DNA of 64,000 nucleotides from Paenibacillus sp. oral taxon 786 str. D14 (GCF_000159955.1 NZ_GG695990.1:6268-70267), one strand, 5' to 3'. Shown: positions 43,020 to 51,936, numbered from the stretch's first letter. Notes: a model not told the origin generated them from the letters alone. Program-made: numbers and translations.

Positions 43020-43958
43020 ATGCAAGCAGCCGGCCCGGATTCAGCGATGATGCGCCGTGCGGCCAGACGAAGAAGACGGCGCGAAAACCTCTCAGGCCTG
43101 TTTTTTATCTCGCCGTGGCTGATCGGATTCCTTCTATTAATGTTTTTCCCGATGATGTTTTCGCTAGGAATAAGTTTTACCGAATGGAACATGGTTGGCA
43201 GCCCCGAAATTATCGGGATTCAGAACTATGTGCAGATGATTACGGCCGATCCCTTTTATTGGAATGCCATGAAGGTTACGTTCAAATATGTGTTTATTAT
43301 GGTTCCGCTCCAGGTTATTTTCGCGATTCTCATCGCGGTGCTGCTGAACCGGGTGGCATACGGTATCAAGCTGTTCAGGGCGATTTTTTACCTACCCTCG
43401 TTGATTCAAGGGGTTACGTTGGCGCTGATTTTCAGCTGGATGCTGAACGATGATTTCGGACCGGTCAATTACATGCTGGAACTGGTGGGCCTGCCGCGGG
43501 TGCATTGGCTGACCGATCCGCACGTAGCCTTGTACGCCCTGATCTTCATCGCTCTCTGGGGCGTTGGATCGCCGATGGTGTTGTACCTATCAGCGCTGCG
43601 TTCCGTTTCGTCGGAATACTACGAGGCCGCTGATATCGATGGCGCTGGATCGGTTCGCAAATTTTTCAACATTACGATTCCGCTAATCACGCCTACAATC
43701 CTGTTTAACATCCTAACGAGTCTAATTTCGGCTTTTCAGACGATCGTGCTCGCGTTCGTCCTGACGGGTGGCGGCCCGGCCAACTCGACGTATTTCTATT
43801 CTCTGCACGTGTATCGCAATGCATTTACACATTTCAAAATGGGATACGCTTCCGCCATGGCGTGGGTAATGTTTATTTTGATCGTGTTGTTGACCGGGCT
43901 TATTCTTAAATCTTCGAAATACTGGGTCTACTATGAAGCCGATGGAGGTGGGCGCTGA
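43020..43958 (+). CDS. Sugar ABC transporter permease, MalF type
   Basis: The protein of about 312 residues has a basic N-terminus and six helices, with an EAA loop (YYEAADIDGAGSVRKFFNIT). I choose ATG 43020 with GAGGTGA upstream. It is preceded by a GC-rich hairpin (GAAGCGCTTGCAGCGCTCC) after the binding-protein gene. Its stop overlaps the next start by one base (TGATG). Confidence 0.92.
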   Translation: MQAAGPDSAMMRRAARRRRRRENLSGLFFISPWLIGFLLLMFFPMMFSLGISFTEWNMVGSPEIIGIQNYVQMITADPFYWNAMKVTFKYVFIMVPLQVIFAILIAVLLNRVAYGIKLFRAIFYLPSLIQGVTLALIFSWMLNDDFGPVNYMLELVGLPRVHWLTDPHVALYALIFIALWGVGSPMVLYLSALRSVSSEYYEAADIDGAGSVRKFFNITIPLITPTILFNILTSLISAFQTIVLAFVLTGGGPANSTYFYSLHVYRNAFTHFKMGYASAMAWVMFILIVLLTGLILKSSKYWVYYEADGGGR

Positions 43959-44797
43959 TGCATGCGCTGGCGCGAAAAGAACGAATCCAGACGTTGGTGT
44001 TCCAAATTTTGATCCTGCTGCTTGCGGCCGCGTTCCTGTTTCCGATCGCCTGGATGCTGTCGACTTCGCTAAAAGCACCAGAGGACATTTTTACGCCAAA
44101 ACCAGATCTGATTCCGGATACGTGGCAGTTCCGAAATTTTGCGGAGGCCTGGAATGCCCAGCCGTTCGGGCGTTTTTTACTCAATACGCTGATTGTGGTG
44201 GGCGTTTCGACGCCGTTTGCCATGCTGTCGGCCACAATGGTCGCCTTCGGGTTCGCACGGATCAATTTTTGGGGTCGGAACGCCTTGTTCCTGCTTGTGA
44301 TCGGCACGATGGTGATTCCCTGGGACGTTACGGCGATTCCGCTCTATATTGAATACAAAAAGCTGGGACTGATCAATACGCTGTGGCCGATGATTTTGCC
44401 GGGGGCGTTCGGTTCCGCGTTCTTCATCTTTCTGGCCCGGCAGTTTATTATGGGTGTTCCGCGTGATCTGGACGAGGCGGCGGAAATCGACGGCTGCAAC
44501 CGCTGGCAGATCTACTGGAAGATCATCCTCCCGTTGTGCCAGCCGATCGTCGTCGTCATCGGCGTGTTTCATTTCGTGTGGTGCTGGAATGAATTTTTGA
44601 CTCCTCTGATCTTCATTAACGATCAGAGCATGTATACACTGCCGCTGGGGATCAACCTGTTCAAAAACGCCTTCAACATCGAATATGAGAAGCTGATGGC
44701 GGTATCTTGCCTGTCGGTGCTGTTCCCGGCCACGCTGTTCTATTTTACGCAAAACTTGATTCTAGGGGGCATCTCGCTTAGCGGTGTCAAAAAATAA
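43958..44797 (+). CDS. Sugar ABC transporter permease, MalG type
   Basis: The 279-residue partner permease has six helices and an EAA loop (LDEAAEIDGCNRWQIYWKII). Its ATG overlaps the previous stop, so translation is coupled. GGAGGTGGGCG at the end of the previous gene is the ribosome site. Confidence 0.92.
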   Translation: MHALARKERIQTLVFQILILLLAAAFLFPIAWMLSTSLKAPEDIFTPKPDLIPDTWQFRNFAEAWNAQPFGRFLLNTLIVVGVSTPFAMLSATMVAFGFARINFWGRNALFLLVIGTMVIPWDVTAIPLYIEYKKLGLINTLWPMILPGAFGSAFFIFLARQFIMGVPRDLDEAAEIDGCNRWQIYWKIILPLCQPIVVVIGVFHFVWCWNEFLTPLIFINDQSMYTLPLGINLFKNAFNIEYEKLMAVSCLSVLFPATLFYFTQNLILGGISLSGVKK

Positions 44798-44826
44798 CGA
44801 TCCGTCATGACGGAGGGTGGAGAAAC

Positions 44827-47253
44827 ATGACCATACTTAGCAATACAAAGTTTGAGTTGGATTTTAACGAACGCGGCGCGGTAACGGTGTTGTTGATGAA
44901 AGATGATCCTAGCGCTATGAATTGGGTGGTAGATCCGGAGTATCTGATCGAAGCAGGGTATGAGGATACGCTAGATAAGCTGTTTGGGGAATGGACGGCG
45001 GTGGTGGATGGCCAGACGCTGAACAGTGCCGAATTGACGCCGGAAATCACGCGGGAAAGCGATAGCCGAATACAGGTCCGGTTCAAGACGGAGAAGCTGG
45101 AGGTCGGACTGACTTATGAACTGGAGGAGCAGCGGATTCGTTGGATCATCGAGTGCGGGAACCGGGCTGATGAGAGCTTACGGATCGAGGGACTGCATAT
45201 TTGGTTCTCGCTGGCTTACGTGATGTTCCGGGACGAAAACGTGCTGCGCAACATACGGCAATCGTGCGCGCTTTTCCCCCATTTGGGCGGTGACTTCGCC
45301 AAGTTTGCGGCGGTCCGGCGCAGCAATGAGGCGCCTCATCTGGCCGTGTACGGGATGAAAGGGCACACAGCGGCGTTTGGTTCGTTCTGTCGCTACGAGA
45401 ACCGCTTTTTGGAGCAGGTTTCGCCCTCGCTGGACGGGGTGCTGTTTCACCGTCTGTCGCTGGTGGAGGACGGCGGTTCAATGCCGGAGTCAGCGGCGAC
45501 AGACTGGATCTATGGGGGAGGATATTATCCGGTCGTGTTGGAGACCGGTCAGAATATGTCGTGGGAATATGCCATCGCTTCCTGCGAGGGATGGGATGAT
45601 TTCTATCGGCAGGCGATGGCATATGGCCATCCGCGCTGGGAGTATACGCCTGTGCTGGTTCGGGGAGGAACGTTTGAAGCGGAGTTGGAGCTTCCGGCGG
45701 GGGAGCGCGTGAGGGAAATCTGCGTGACTTCAGCTGTTCCTGAACCGACTGGAGGATGCCGGATTCGTGAGGAAACAGTGACCGAGTGGTTTTGCGCGGA
45801 CGGTGAATGCGGGGAGGTGTTGCGGGTCTCCTTGCGGCGGGAGGAGCCTGGCGAACATAAACTTGAAATAACGCTGGAAGACGGACGCAAAGACGTGCTC
45901 GTTTGGAACGTGTTGGAGCCGATCGACTGCATTCTGGAGAAACGGGCCGAATGGCTGTGCCGGAATAATTACGACCCTACGGGGAAAGCAGGGAGGCCGC
46001 ATGCTTTTTTGCCACTATCAAATCAAGGCGAATCTTTGGGCAAGCTGGCTTTTCTGCTGATGAAGAACGCCCTGGCAGCCCCGGTTCCGGAGCAGGTGAC
46101 CATGGCGGAAGCCGCGGCGGTATTGGATATGAAAAATCACTGGTTCGAAGGCGGCGATTTTTCCCGACCGCGCGTGTTGTATGGGACGTTTTATCGGATA
46201 TTCGATCTGGATTATATCGCGCATGTGTTTTATCTGCTCTCCAGGATGGATGCTGCGCTGCTGAAGCTCCATCCGCCGCAGACGTACCTGGAGTGGGCGG
46301 CTGAAGTTTTGTGCGTACGGATGGATCCAGAATGTCACGCTGGGCAGCGGGAAAAAAACGAGACGGGTCTAAACGGTGTGTTCATTTTGTACGTTGAAGA
46401 CCTGCTGGCAGATTTGCAGGCCGCCGGTATGGACGGATGGTACGGCCGTTTGCAGGCACTCTGGGAGGCGTTCGGTAGCCGGCTGAAGCATAATGTATGC
46501 CGGTTCGCCGGGGCCGTTACCGAACATTTTTACGACAATGCGGGGTTCGGACCGACTTGCGAAACACTATTGCGCGTTGGAATGACCCACGAGGCGGAGC
46601 AATACGGGAGTCTGATTTTAGCCAATATCGGCTTTAGCAACGATTACCGATCACAGAATCCCGACCGTTGGTGGGAAGCGTTGTCTTATATGATCCATTC
46701 CCTGTGGGGCGGATTGGTTGCAGCTTCCGCACTTACTGCTTATGAGCATTTGGGCGATTCGAAGTATCTGGAAGCGGCGTACCGGGCGAGCATGGCCGTT
46801 TTCAACTGTTACGATTGGAACGTAGTATCGACGCCGCGCCGCTTGCAGCCGGGTGAAGCCGCTTCGACATATAGCGTGGCAGCGCCCAATCTGAACATGC
46901 CGGCACTGTCGCGAAACCGTTTCGGTCAATCTGTTTTCCGGAATGCGAGCGATCCGATGTTCGCGCGTCTATTTGCGAACGCCGCGGGTGACGATTGGGA
47001 TATGGGCGAGGAGTTGGTAGCGTATCTGCTCGGCTTCGGTACGACCGCATATCTGTACCGCGATGAACGGGGGCGGCTTCGCTGTGTGAACGGCTGTTTG
47101 ACGCGGGACGGGGACGGCTGGCTTATCACCAGCTACGCCGCATACCCGCGACAAATCGTGATGCGGGAGGAAGGGCTGGTGCTGCGGGCTCAGCCAGGCG
47201 AGGCGCTTCGGCAAGCTCAGTATCGCGACGGCAAGCTGGTACCGTTGCTTTAA
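44827..47253 (+). CDS. Large unrecognised protein, likely carbohydrate-active (DUF5695-like)
   Basis: The 808-residue protein has no signal peptide. The N-terminal 370 residues look beta-rich. From about 400 on, it looks alpha-helical with repeated aromatic helices, as in an (alpha/alpha)6 toroid (PDRWWEALSYMIHSLWGGLV; YLEAAYRASMAVFNCYDWNV). I think it resembles the DUF5695 family but cannot confirm. It sits last in the LacI-controlled import operon, so a role in processing the imported glycan is likely. Candidate acidic residues exist, but no catalytic motif is certain. Confidence 0.65.
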   Translation: MTILSNTKFELDFNERGAVTVLLMKDDPSAMNWVVDPEYLIEAGYEDTLDKLFGEWTAVVDGQTLNSAELTPEITRESDSRIQVRFKTEKLEVGLTYELEEQRIRWIIECGNRADESLRIEGLHIWFSLAYVMFRDENVLRNIRQSCALFPHLGGDFAKFAAVRRSNEAPHLAVYGMKGHTAAFGSFCRYENRFLEQVSPSLDGVLFHRLSLVEDGGSMPESAATDWIYGGGYYPVVLETGQNMSWEYAIASCEGWDDFYRQAMAYGHPRWEYTPVLVRGGTFEAELELPAGERVREICVTSAVPEPTGGCRIREETVTEWFCADGECGEVLRVSLRREEPGEHKLEITLEDGRKDVLVWNVLEPIDCILEKRAEWLCRNNYDPTGKAGRPHAFLPLSNQGESLGKLAFLLMKNALAAPVPEQVTMAEAAAVLDMKNHWFEGGDFSRPRVLYGTFYRIFDLDYIAHVFYLLSRMDAALLKLHPPQTYLEWAAEVLCVRMDPECHAGQREKNETGLNGVFILYVEDLLADLQAAGMDGWYGRLQALWEAFGSRLKHNVCRFAGAVTEHFYDNAGFGPTCETLLRVGMTHEAEQYGSLILANIGFSNDYRSQNPDRWWEALSYMIHSLWGGLVAASALTAYEHLGDSKYLEAAYRASMAVFNCYDWNVVSTPRRLQPGEAASTYSVAAPNLNMPALSRNRFGQSVFRNASDPMFARLFANAAGDDWDMGEELVAYLLGFGTTAYLYRDERGRLRCVNGCLTRDGDGWLITSYAAYPRQIVMREEGLVLRAQPGEALRQAQYRDGKLVPLL

Positions 47254-47393
47254 GGCAGGTTATTATAACACGGGCATATGGTGAGTATAGGTTCCGCCCT
47301 ACTTGCTATTATTGGCTTAGCTTGATTTCCCATTTGATTTCAGAAGATTGGACTTGGGAGACTTCGAATGGGCAGGAGTTTGCAAAAATGAAG

Positions 47394-47437
47394 AAGCCGT
47401 CCCAACCCGTCAAAAGGGCGGTGGGGACGGCCTTTTC
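47394..47437 (+). terminator. Terminator of the LacI-controlled operon
   Basis: GCCGTCCC (47396-47403) pairs with GGGACGGC (47424-47431), with an inner CCCGTC/GGGCGG pairing and a CTTTTCC tail. Confidence 0.75.
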
Positions 47438-47818
47438 CAATGACTATTGCATTTGGTTTGAGAATTCGGTTTGGCTTTTTTGACGACTATAATAAAAAAA
47501 CCAACAATCGTTTAACAGCCGAATTTGACGGCGATCTCTCTTGTTAAAGGCATGCATGATCTGATTGCTAAGCCAGTTTGGCAAGCGTATCCCCTCCTCC
47601 GGAAACCCATTGGTATGGTTAGGGTATGGGGAATTCACCCAATCCGTGCAAGTCCCCTGCAAATCGCCGGTAAATTCTGGCTTTTGAACACGGTGGGGGA
47701 ATGGAGAGGCAGGGGTGCGGTTTGGCCTTAACTGACCGGGTGGGGTCTGCCGGGGCTGACGCCACTCCAATGGAAGTCAGAAAAGGTTGGTGCCGCCTCT
47801 GCGCTGTTGGGTCTATTC
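47438..47818. other. Intergenic region without a supported gene
   Basis: No reading frame here has a convincing ribosome site or recognisable motif. A minus-strand frame of about 108 codons (47444-47770) could be decayed coding sequence, but I cannot identify it. Confidence 0.5.
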
Positions 47819-48001
47819 TAACGGAACTCAGAGACGTTATTTGCTCGAAAACGGGCATGATCCGTTTCTAACGGAACCAGGAGACCTTATTTGGAGCGTG
47901 GACAGCGAAATGGCCGCAAAAACCGTGCAATAAGGTCTTTCAGTTCCGTTACAGCGGGAAATAGCCGGGAAATAGGCAAATAAGGTCTCTACGTTCCGTT
48001 A
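47819..48001. repeat. Intergenic ~50-bp-period array, family A copy 2
   Basis: Direct TAACGGAAC-type units start at 47819 and 47869. Inverted units start near 47928 and 47977, ending GTTCCGTTA at 48001. Total length (183 bases), unit order and the GCGGGAAATAG/CCGGGAAATAGG link match copy 1 at 11846-12029. It also lies between convergent genes. Confidence 0.87.
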
Positions 48002-48080
48002 GAGCAGCGGCGGGGGTGTGACGACGAGCTATGCCCGGAAGAGCGCCGCTGCGGGGTGTGCTAGGCTCCTCCGACCAAAG

Positions 48081-48137
48081 TGAAAAAGCCGACCAATTCC
48101 CTCTACCTTACGGAAAGGGATAATCCTGGCCGGCTTC
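48081..48137 (-). terminator. Terminator of the minus-strand gene at 48165
   Basis: Read on the minus strand, AAGCCGG (48137-48131 region) pairs with CGGCTT (48091-48086 region), and TTTTTC follows. Confidence 0.6.
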
Positions 48138-48164
48138 ATTGCTTCCTTGGCAGCAGCCTTAGAG

Positions 48165-48515
48165 TTACGCGCCTTCTTCTTCGTACCATTGCTCCAGCTG
48201 AGCCTGGAGGGCACGGATTTCGGTGAGCAGCGAAATCAGGGGATAATTTTCCTCACGGATCGCGGAGAAAGCGGACTCCAGTCCGTTAATATAATCCAGC
48301 CCGCTCGTGATCTGCAGCGATTCCTGCAGGAGCTCGAGCTGGTCGCATTCGGCAATCGCACGCGGCAAGGTCGGAACCTCGGCAGCCGTCAGTTTATCGA
48401 TTTCCTTGTTCAGCCGCAAATTCAAAGCGCTAAGCTGGTAGGCGTAGTCACGGGGCATTTCAACGAAGATCAGATCCTGGTCCTGCTGTAAAATGACGTA
48501 TCTCATTAGGGACAT
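48165..48515 (-). CDS. Small hypothetical protein
   Basis: The protein of about 116 residues is rich in Leu, Glu and Gln, suggesting a helical or coiled-coil protein (SALNLRLNKEIDKLTAAEVP; LLTEIRALQAQLEQWYEEEG). No known motif is seen. I choose ATG 48515 with AAAGGAG upstream; the ATG at 48542 lacks a ribosome site. It is divergent from sprT. Confidence 0.65.
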   Translation of the reverse strand: MSLMRYVILQQDQDLIFVEMPRDYAYQLSALNLRLNKEIDKLTAAEVPTLPRAIAECDQLELLQESLQITSGLDYINGLESAFSAIREENYPLISLLTEIRALQAQLEQWYEEEGA

Positions 48516-48635
48516 GCTTAACGATTCTCCTTTTCTATCCATGCTACTTGACAGTGTAGCGTAAGGAGAAGTTAAAATTCAAGTAATGAATCTGGCAGAT
48601 TCATGCGCTTCTACGAACAGGAAGGGGAGAGGACG

Positions 48636-49106
48636 ATGACGGATGAGCAGCTGCAAGCCTGGATCGAGCAAATCTCGCTGCGTTCCTTCGGCGTGCCTTT
48701 CCGGCATAAGGCCCGTTTTAACAGCAGGTTAAGAACAACCGGAGGGCGTTATTTTATGAAAACCCATCATATCGAGATCAATCCCGCCCAACTGGCCGCC
48801 TATGGGGAAGAGGAAGTCGAGCGTATCATCAAACATGAATTGTGTCACTATCATCTTCATCTGGCGGGACGAGGATACCGGCATCGCGACGCGGACTTTA
48901 AGGCCCTGCTCCAAAAAGTTGGCGGCAGCCGTTACTGCAACGCCTTGCCCGGGGCAAAACAGCGCAAAACCTTGCCGCAACGCTATAAGCTGGTATGCGC
49001 CGATTGCGGGATGACGTATCTGCGTAAACGTCGAGTAGACCCAAGCCGCTACCGCTGCGGCCGATGTGCGGGGAAACTGCGGCTCTATGCATTATCCGGC
49101 GGTTAA
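48636..49106 (+). CDS. SprT-family metalloprotein
   Basis: The protein of about 156 residues has the zincin motif HELCHYHLHLAG (residues 66-77). A C-terminal zinc ribbon (CADCGMTYLRKRRV, then CGRCAGKL) follows. It resembles Bacillus YdcK and the SPRTN-like domain. The role in bacteria is unknown; protease activity is inferred from the motif. I choose ATG 48636, preceded by GGGGAGAGG. Confidence 0.88.
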   Translation: MTDEQLQAWIEQISLRSFGVPFRHKARFNSRLRTTGGRYFMKTHHIEINPAQLAAYGEEEVERIIKHELCHYHLHLAGRGYRHRDADFKALLQKVGGSRYCNALPGAKQRKTLPQRYKLVCADCGMTYLRKRRVDPSRYRCGRCAGKLRLYALSGG

Positions 49107-49150
49107 AGGTGTGCTATACTTAAATCAAACAACCTAAGGAGTGATGTCAG

Positions 49151-49432
49151 ATGGCCCAATCTCAAGCCAAGAAGCATCGGCAAAAGCTCATCCGAGAAGG
49201 CAAACGTAGCCCGGAGCTCAGCCGCAGTCCATTTGCGTTCCAAGATCTGCGAACCCGCAAGACGAAAACAAAGCAGGAACAACTTCATCGGCAAAAATAT
49301 AAGAACCACGCTTCCTTGTATGGAGACGATGGTTCTTATTATTTTAATCCTCGGAATCTATGCTTTTCGATACGGTTAAAAAGATCTCGTACATCGTACT
49401 TTCCTCCGACGTTTTGGTCTGGTGCTGCTTGA
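49151..49432 (+). CDS. Small basic protein with a possibly run-on C-terminus
   Basis: The first 64 or so residues are strongly basic and hydrophilic (MAQSQAKKHRQKLIREGKRS; RTRKTKTKQEQLHRQKYKN). After GDDGSYYF the frame runs 28 more residues through the 3' end of the convergent ArsR gene, with a different composition. The run-on begins at TTTTAA (49342-49347); one extra T would end the protein there. I suspect a frameshift or lost stop. AAGGAGTG precedes the ATG. Function unknown. Confidence 0.6.
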   Translation: MAQSQAKKHRQKLIREGKRSPELSRSPFAFQDLRTRKTKTKQEQLHRQKYKNHASLYGDDGSYYFNPRNLCFSIRLKRSRTSYFPPTFWSGAA

Positions 49433-49901
49433 GAAACGCCGTGACCCAGTCCTGAAATTCCTTCGCCTCCTGCGGGGTCAGATACACGTGATCGGTGGTC
49501 AATTGCCCGGAAGACGTTTGCGAGCGGGATGCTTTCAAAAACCGCTTTTTGCTTTCATCATATAAATTGCTTAGCAGCTTCTCGGTTTCTGTCAAAGCAA
49601 CCTGCCTCATGGAATCATCAAAATAACTCTTCTTAATCTGAATAGCCCCCTCATAGGGCTCATAGTACTTCGCCGTAATGCCGTTGATGATCTTCGTGTC
49701 CACGAGCTGCAGCAGGCCGATGCTCTCCAGTTTTTTGGCGTGATAATAGACCTTGGCTGGAACTTCCCCCATCTTATCTGCCACTTCCTTCATCGTTGCC
49801 GGACGATTTAATTGCTTAAATGTATCCAGGATTTGAAGGCGATACGGGTCAGAATAGATCCGAATGTCCTCCAGGGTTTTTAATTCCTTCACATTGTCCA
49901 C
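49344..49901 (-). CDS. ArsR-type winged-helix regulator
   Basis: The protein of about 185 residues has a winged helix near the N-terminus (YSDPYRLQILDTFKQLNRPA; MKEVADKMGEVPAKVYYHAK), a wing and a helical C-terminal part. Start alternatives are GTG 49916, 49901 and 49892; GTG 49901 has GGGGGG seven bases before it. It lies downstream of the MFS gene on the same strand and probably controls it through the palindrome in that promoter. It overlaps the convergent gene by 89 bases. Confidence 0.82.
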   Translation of the reverse strand: MDNVKELKTLEDIRIYSDPYRLQILDTFKQLNRPATMKEVADKMGEVPAKVYYHAKKLESIGLLQLVDTKIINGITAKYYEPYEGAIQIKKSYFDDSMRQVALTETEKLLSNLYDESKKRFLKASRSQTSSGQLTTDHVYLTPQEAKEFQDWVTAFLKQHQTKTSEESTMYEIFLTVSKSIDSED

Positions 49902-49991
49902 CAGTAAGCCCCCCACCCGAACCTTAAACGGTTGTCGTCATTGTTTTTAGTATAGCCTGGGTCTATCAAATGCGCAAAGCAGAGGAAGGCG

Positions 49992-51275
49992 TCAAATTTC
50001 CATAAAGCTTCGCTGCTTCAACAAGAGCAGTATCGGGATGAGCAGGAGGCACCCAAAGCTCACATACAAGAGATGGACGGGCATCCATTCCCCTATCACC
50101 CCGGCCAGCGCACTGCCCGCAGGGATCGCGCAGGTGCAGACCATCGAGTATAACGCTCCGACGCGGCCAAGCAGTTCCTTGGGGACACTTTCCATAAAGT
50201 AGGTCGTGGATGGGGTGTTGCACAATGAGACGGAAAGTCCCATGCCAAAGGAAAATAACGCAGCCAAAACAAGCGGTTGAACCGGAATGACTGCAGGCAG
50301 GTACATCAGCGCATAGTTGGCTCCAAGCAGCAGGTAACCGGTGAGGATGAGCCGGCTTTTTTTGTAGGCGGAGCCTTTCTTGCCAATCCATAATCCGCTG
50401 ACAATAGTCCCGCAGATTAAGCTAAACCCCATCAAGCTTAGGCCGGCAGGACCTGAACCTAAAATTTCATCAACATAGACGGCGTTTAGGACGTTAAACG
50501 GGGATAAGCAGAAGTTCACGAATGCCGCAGCCATCACGATGGTTATCAGTAGCTTATTGGATACGAGATATTTTAACCCTGCTTTAAGTTCTTGAACAAA
50601 GGAGTTATCTGGTTGTGCAGCTTTGAGGTGAGGTGCAGGCGAAGTTGGGTTGGCGTTTGGGCTGGTGTTACGGATCAGCAGGATGAAGCCGGCCGCAAGG
50701 GTGAACGTAATTCCGTCAATCAAAATTGCAGCGGAGATGCCCAAAGTTGCAATAATGCCGCCGACGGTGGCCATGCCCGCTAATTCAGCCGCCCGCGAAG
50801 CGGAGGTGCTGAAGGAATTGCCGCTGAGCAGCTTTTCCTTGGGCAGCAGTTGGGGAACCAAAGCCAGCTCGGCAGGAGAGGCAAAGCATTCCAGCGTGGA
50901 GGTCAGAAAGGTCAGCATATAGAGATGCCAGGGGGCGAGCCAGCCTTGCCAATAGAGGAAGGCCGTGAAGCAGACGATGAGGCCGCGTCCCAGATAGGTG
51001 AACGCCGCGACCTTTTTCTTGGACCAGCGATCCACCAGTGTTCCCGCGAAAAAGCTGAAGGCGATGTTAGGGATGAAATTGAGTGCAAACAAGGTGCCCA
51101 TCATCAGTGTGGAGCCGGTCAGTCTGTATACCATCCAGCTATAAGCAATCGAGTCAATGGAATCGCCAAAACGGGAAATTACACGAGCGAGCAAAAGGTA
51201 CATAAACGGTTTATAAGCTGCCAGCTCACCGAACCGGATCAACGGCTGGCTTTTGACGCGCACTTCTTGAGACAT
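49992..51275 (-). CDS. MFS transporter, MFS_3/EntS-like
   Basis: The protein of about 427 residues has twelve helices. A motif A-like loop (GTLVDRWSKKKVAAFTYLGR) and PAELALVPQLLPKEKLLSGN are typical of the MFS_3 group that exports siderophores and drugs. I choose ATG 51275, eight bases after AGGAGGA. The promoter has a palindrome in its spacer, and an ArsR-type regulator gene follows. Confidence 0.87.
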   Translation of the reverse strand: MSQEVRVKSQPLIRFGELAAYKPFMYLLLARVISRFGDSIDSIAYSWMVYRLTGSTLMMGTLFALNFIPNIAFSFFAGTLVDRWSKKKVAAFTYLGRGLIVCFTAFLYWQGWLAPWHLYMLTFLTSTLECFASPAELALVPQLLPKEKLLSGNSFSTSASRAAELAGMATVGGIIATLGISAAILIDGITFTLAAGFILLIRNTSPNANPTSPAPHLKAAQPDNSFVQELKAGLKYLVSNKLLITIVMAAAFVNFCLSPFNVLNAVYVDEILGSGPAGLSLMGFSLICGTIVSGLWIGKKGSAYKKSRLILTGYLLLGANYALMYLPAVIPVQPLVLAALFSFGMGLSVSLCNTPSTTYFMESVPKELLGRVGALYSMVCTCAIPAGSALAGVIGEWMPVHLLYVSFGCLLLIPILLLLKQRSFMEI

Positions 51276-51302
51276 GAACACTCCTCCTACACAATAAAAA
51301 TG

Positions 51303-51331
51303 TTAATACGTTAAAAATATTTTTACGTCAA
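51303..51331 (-). promoter_or_regulatory. MFS promoter with operator in the spacer
   Basis: On the minus strand TTGACG (51331-51326), 17 bases, TATTAA (51308-51303). The spacer is the near-palindrome TAAAAATATTTTTAACG, a good site for the adjacent ArsR-type regulator. Confidence 0.7.
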
Positions 51332-51477
51332 GTTTATTTTATCGTTTTTTTGATGGAATGCAAATCTTTTTTTGGCGGGCTTGTCCGACGGGAAGCGGCG
51401 GCAAATTCCTCTACCCGTTGTTCCGGTGCGAAACCAGGCAGGAGAAAGAAGGAAGGGCTTACAAAGTGCTTTGATTC

Positions 51478-51506
51478 TTGACTTTGCTGCGTAACCGTGA
51501 TAAATT
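51478..51506 (+). promoter_or_regulatory. Promoter of the tRNA-Asn/Ser unit
   Basis: TTGACT (51478-51483), a 17-base spacer and TAAATT (51501-51506), 25 bases before tRNA-Asn. Confidence 0.5.
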
Positions 51507-51530
51507 AAATGGTGTTCTCACTAATTTCGT

Positions 51531-51606
51531 TCCCCGATAGCTCAGTCGGTAGAGCACTCGACTGTTAATCGAGTTGTCACAGGTTCGAGTCCTGTTCGGG
51601 GAGCCA
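51531..51606 (+). tRNA. tRNA-Asn(GTT)
   Basis: A full cloverleaf is visible: TCCCCGA pairs with TCGGGGA, the anticodon loop is CTGTTAA, the T-loop is GGTTCGAGTCC, discriminator G, and the CCA is encoded. Confidence 0.97.
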
Positions 51607-51613
51607 TTTATAT

Positions 51614-51702
51614 GGAGAGATACCCAAGTGGCTATAAGGGGACCCTCTGCTAAGGGGTTAGACTGCGTAAGCGGTGCGAGGGTTCGAATCCCTCTCTCTC
51701 CG
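51614..51702 (+). tRNA. tRNA-Ser(GCT)
   Basis: GGAGAGA pairs with TCTCTCC. The anticodon loop reads CTGCTAA, and the long variable arm is typical of Ser. The T-arm is AGGGTTCGAATCCCT. No CCA is encoded. Confidence 0.96.
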
Positions 51703-51721
51703 TTTTGAGATACATCATAAT

Positions 51722-51753
51722 AAGAGCCTCCGGCGATCCGGAGGCTCTTTGTT
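51722..51753 (+). terminator. Terminator after tRNA-Ser
   Basis: AAGAGCCTCCGG (51722-51733) pairs with CCGGAGGCTCTT (51738-51749), followed by TGTTG. Confidence 0.75.
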
Positions 51754-51791
51754 GTAAGAGGGATGAGAACCCTCAAATGGAGGGGGCGTCG

Positions 51792-51821
51792 AAAGCCGTC
51801 CAGATTCCGGAGGGCTTTTTC
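51792..51821 (+). terminator. Second hairpin between the tRNA pairs
   Basis: AAAGCC (51792-51797) pairs with GGCTTT (about 51813-51818), with TCC/GGA inside and a T-run. Confidence 0.5.
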
Positions 51822-51871
51822 GTGTTTCGCGGGTGAATCGCAGGAAAACAAAAATTTTGTAAAATTAGGGC

Positions 51872-51900
51872 TTGCAAGCCGAAAATCTTTTTGCTATACT
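51872..51900 (+). promoter_or_regulatory. Promoter of the tRNA-Glu/Leu unit
   Basis: TTGCAA (51872-51877), a 17-base spacer and TATACT (51895-51900), 36 bases before tRNA-Glu. Confidence 0.65.
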
Positions 51901-51936
51901 CAATTTTGTCGCCGCTTCTAGTGGTGATTAAGCTGT

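Noticed and set aside
47444..47770. Minus-strand frame of 108 codons that might be a transposase remnant
   Set aside because: No transposase motif or terminal repeat is recognisable, so it was listed only as an intergenic region.
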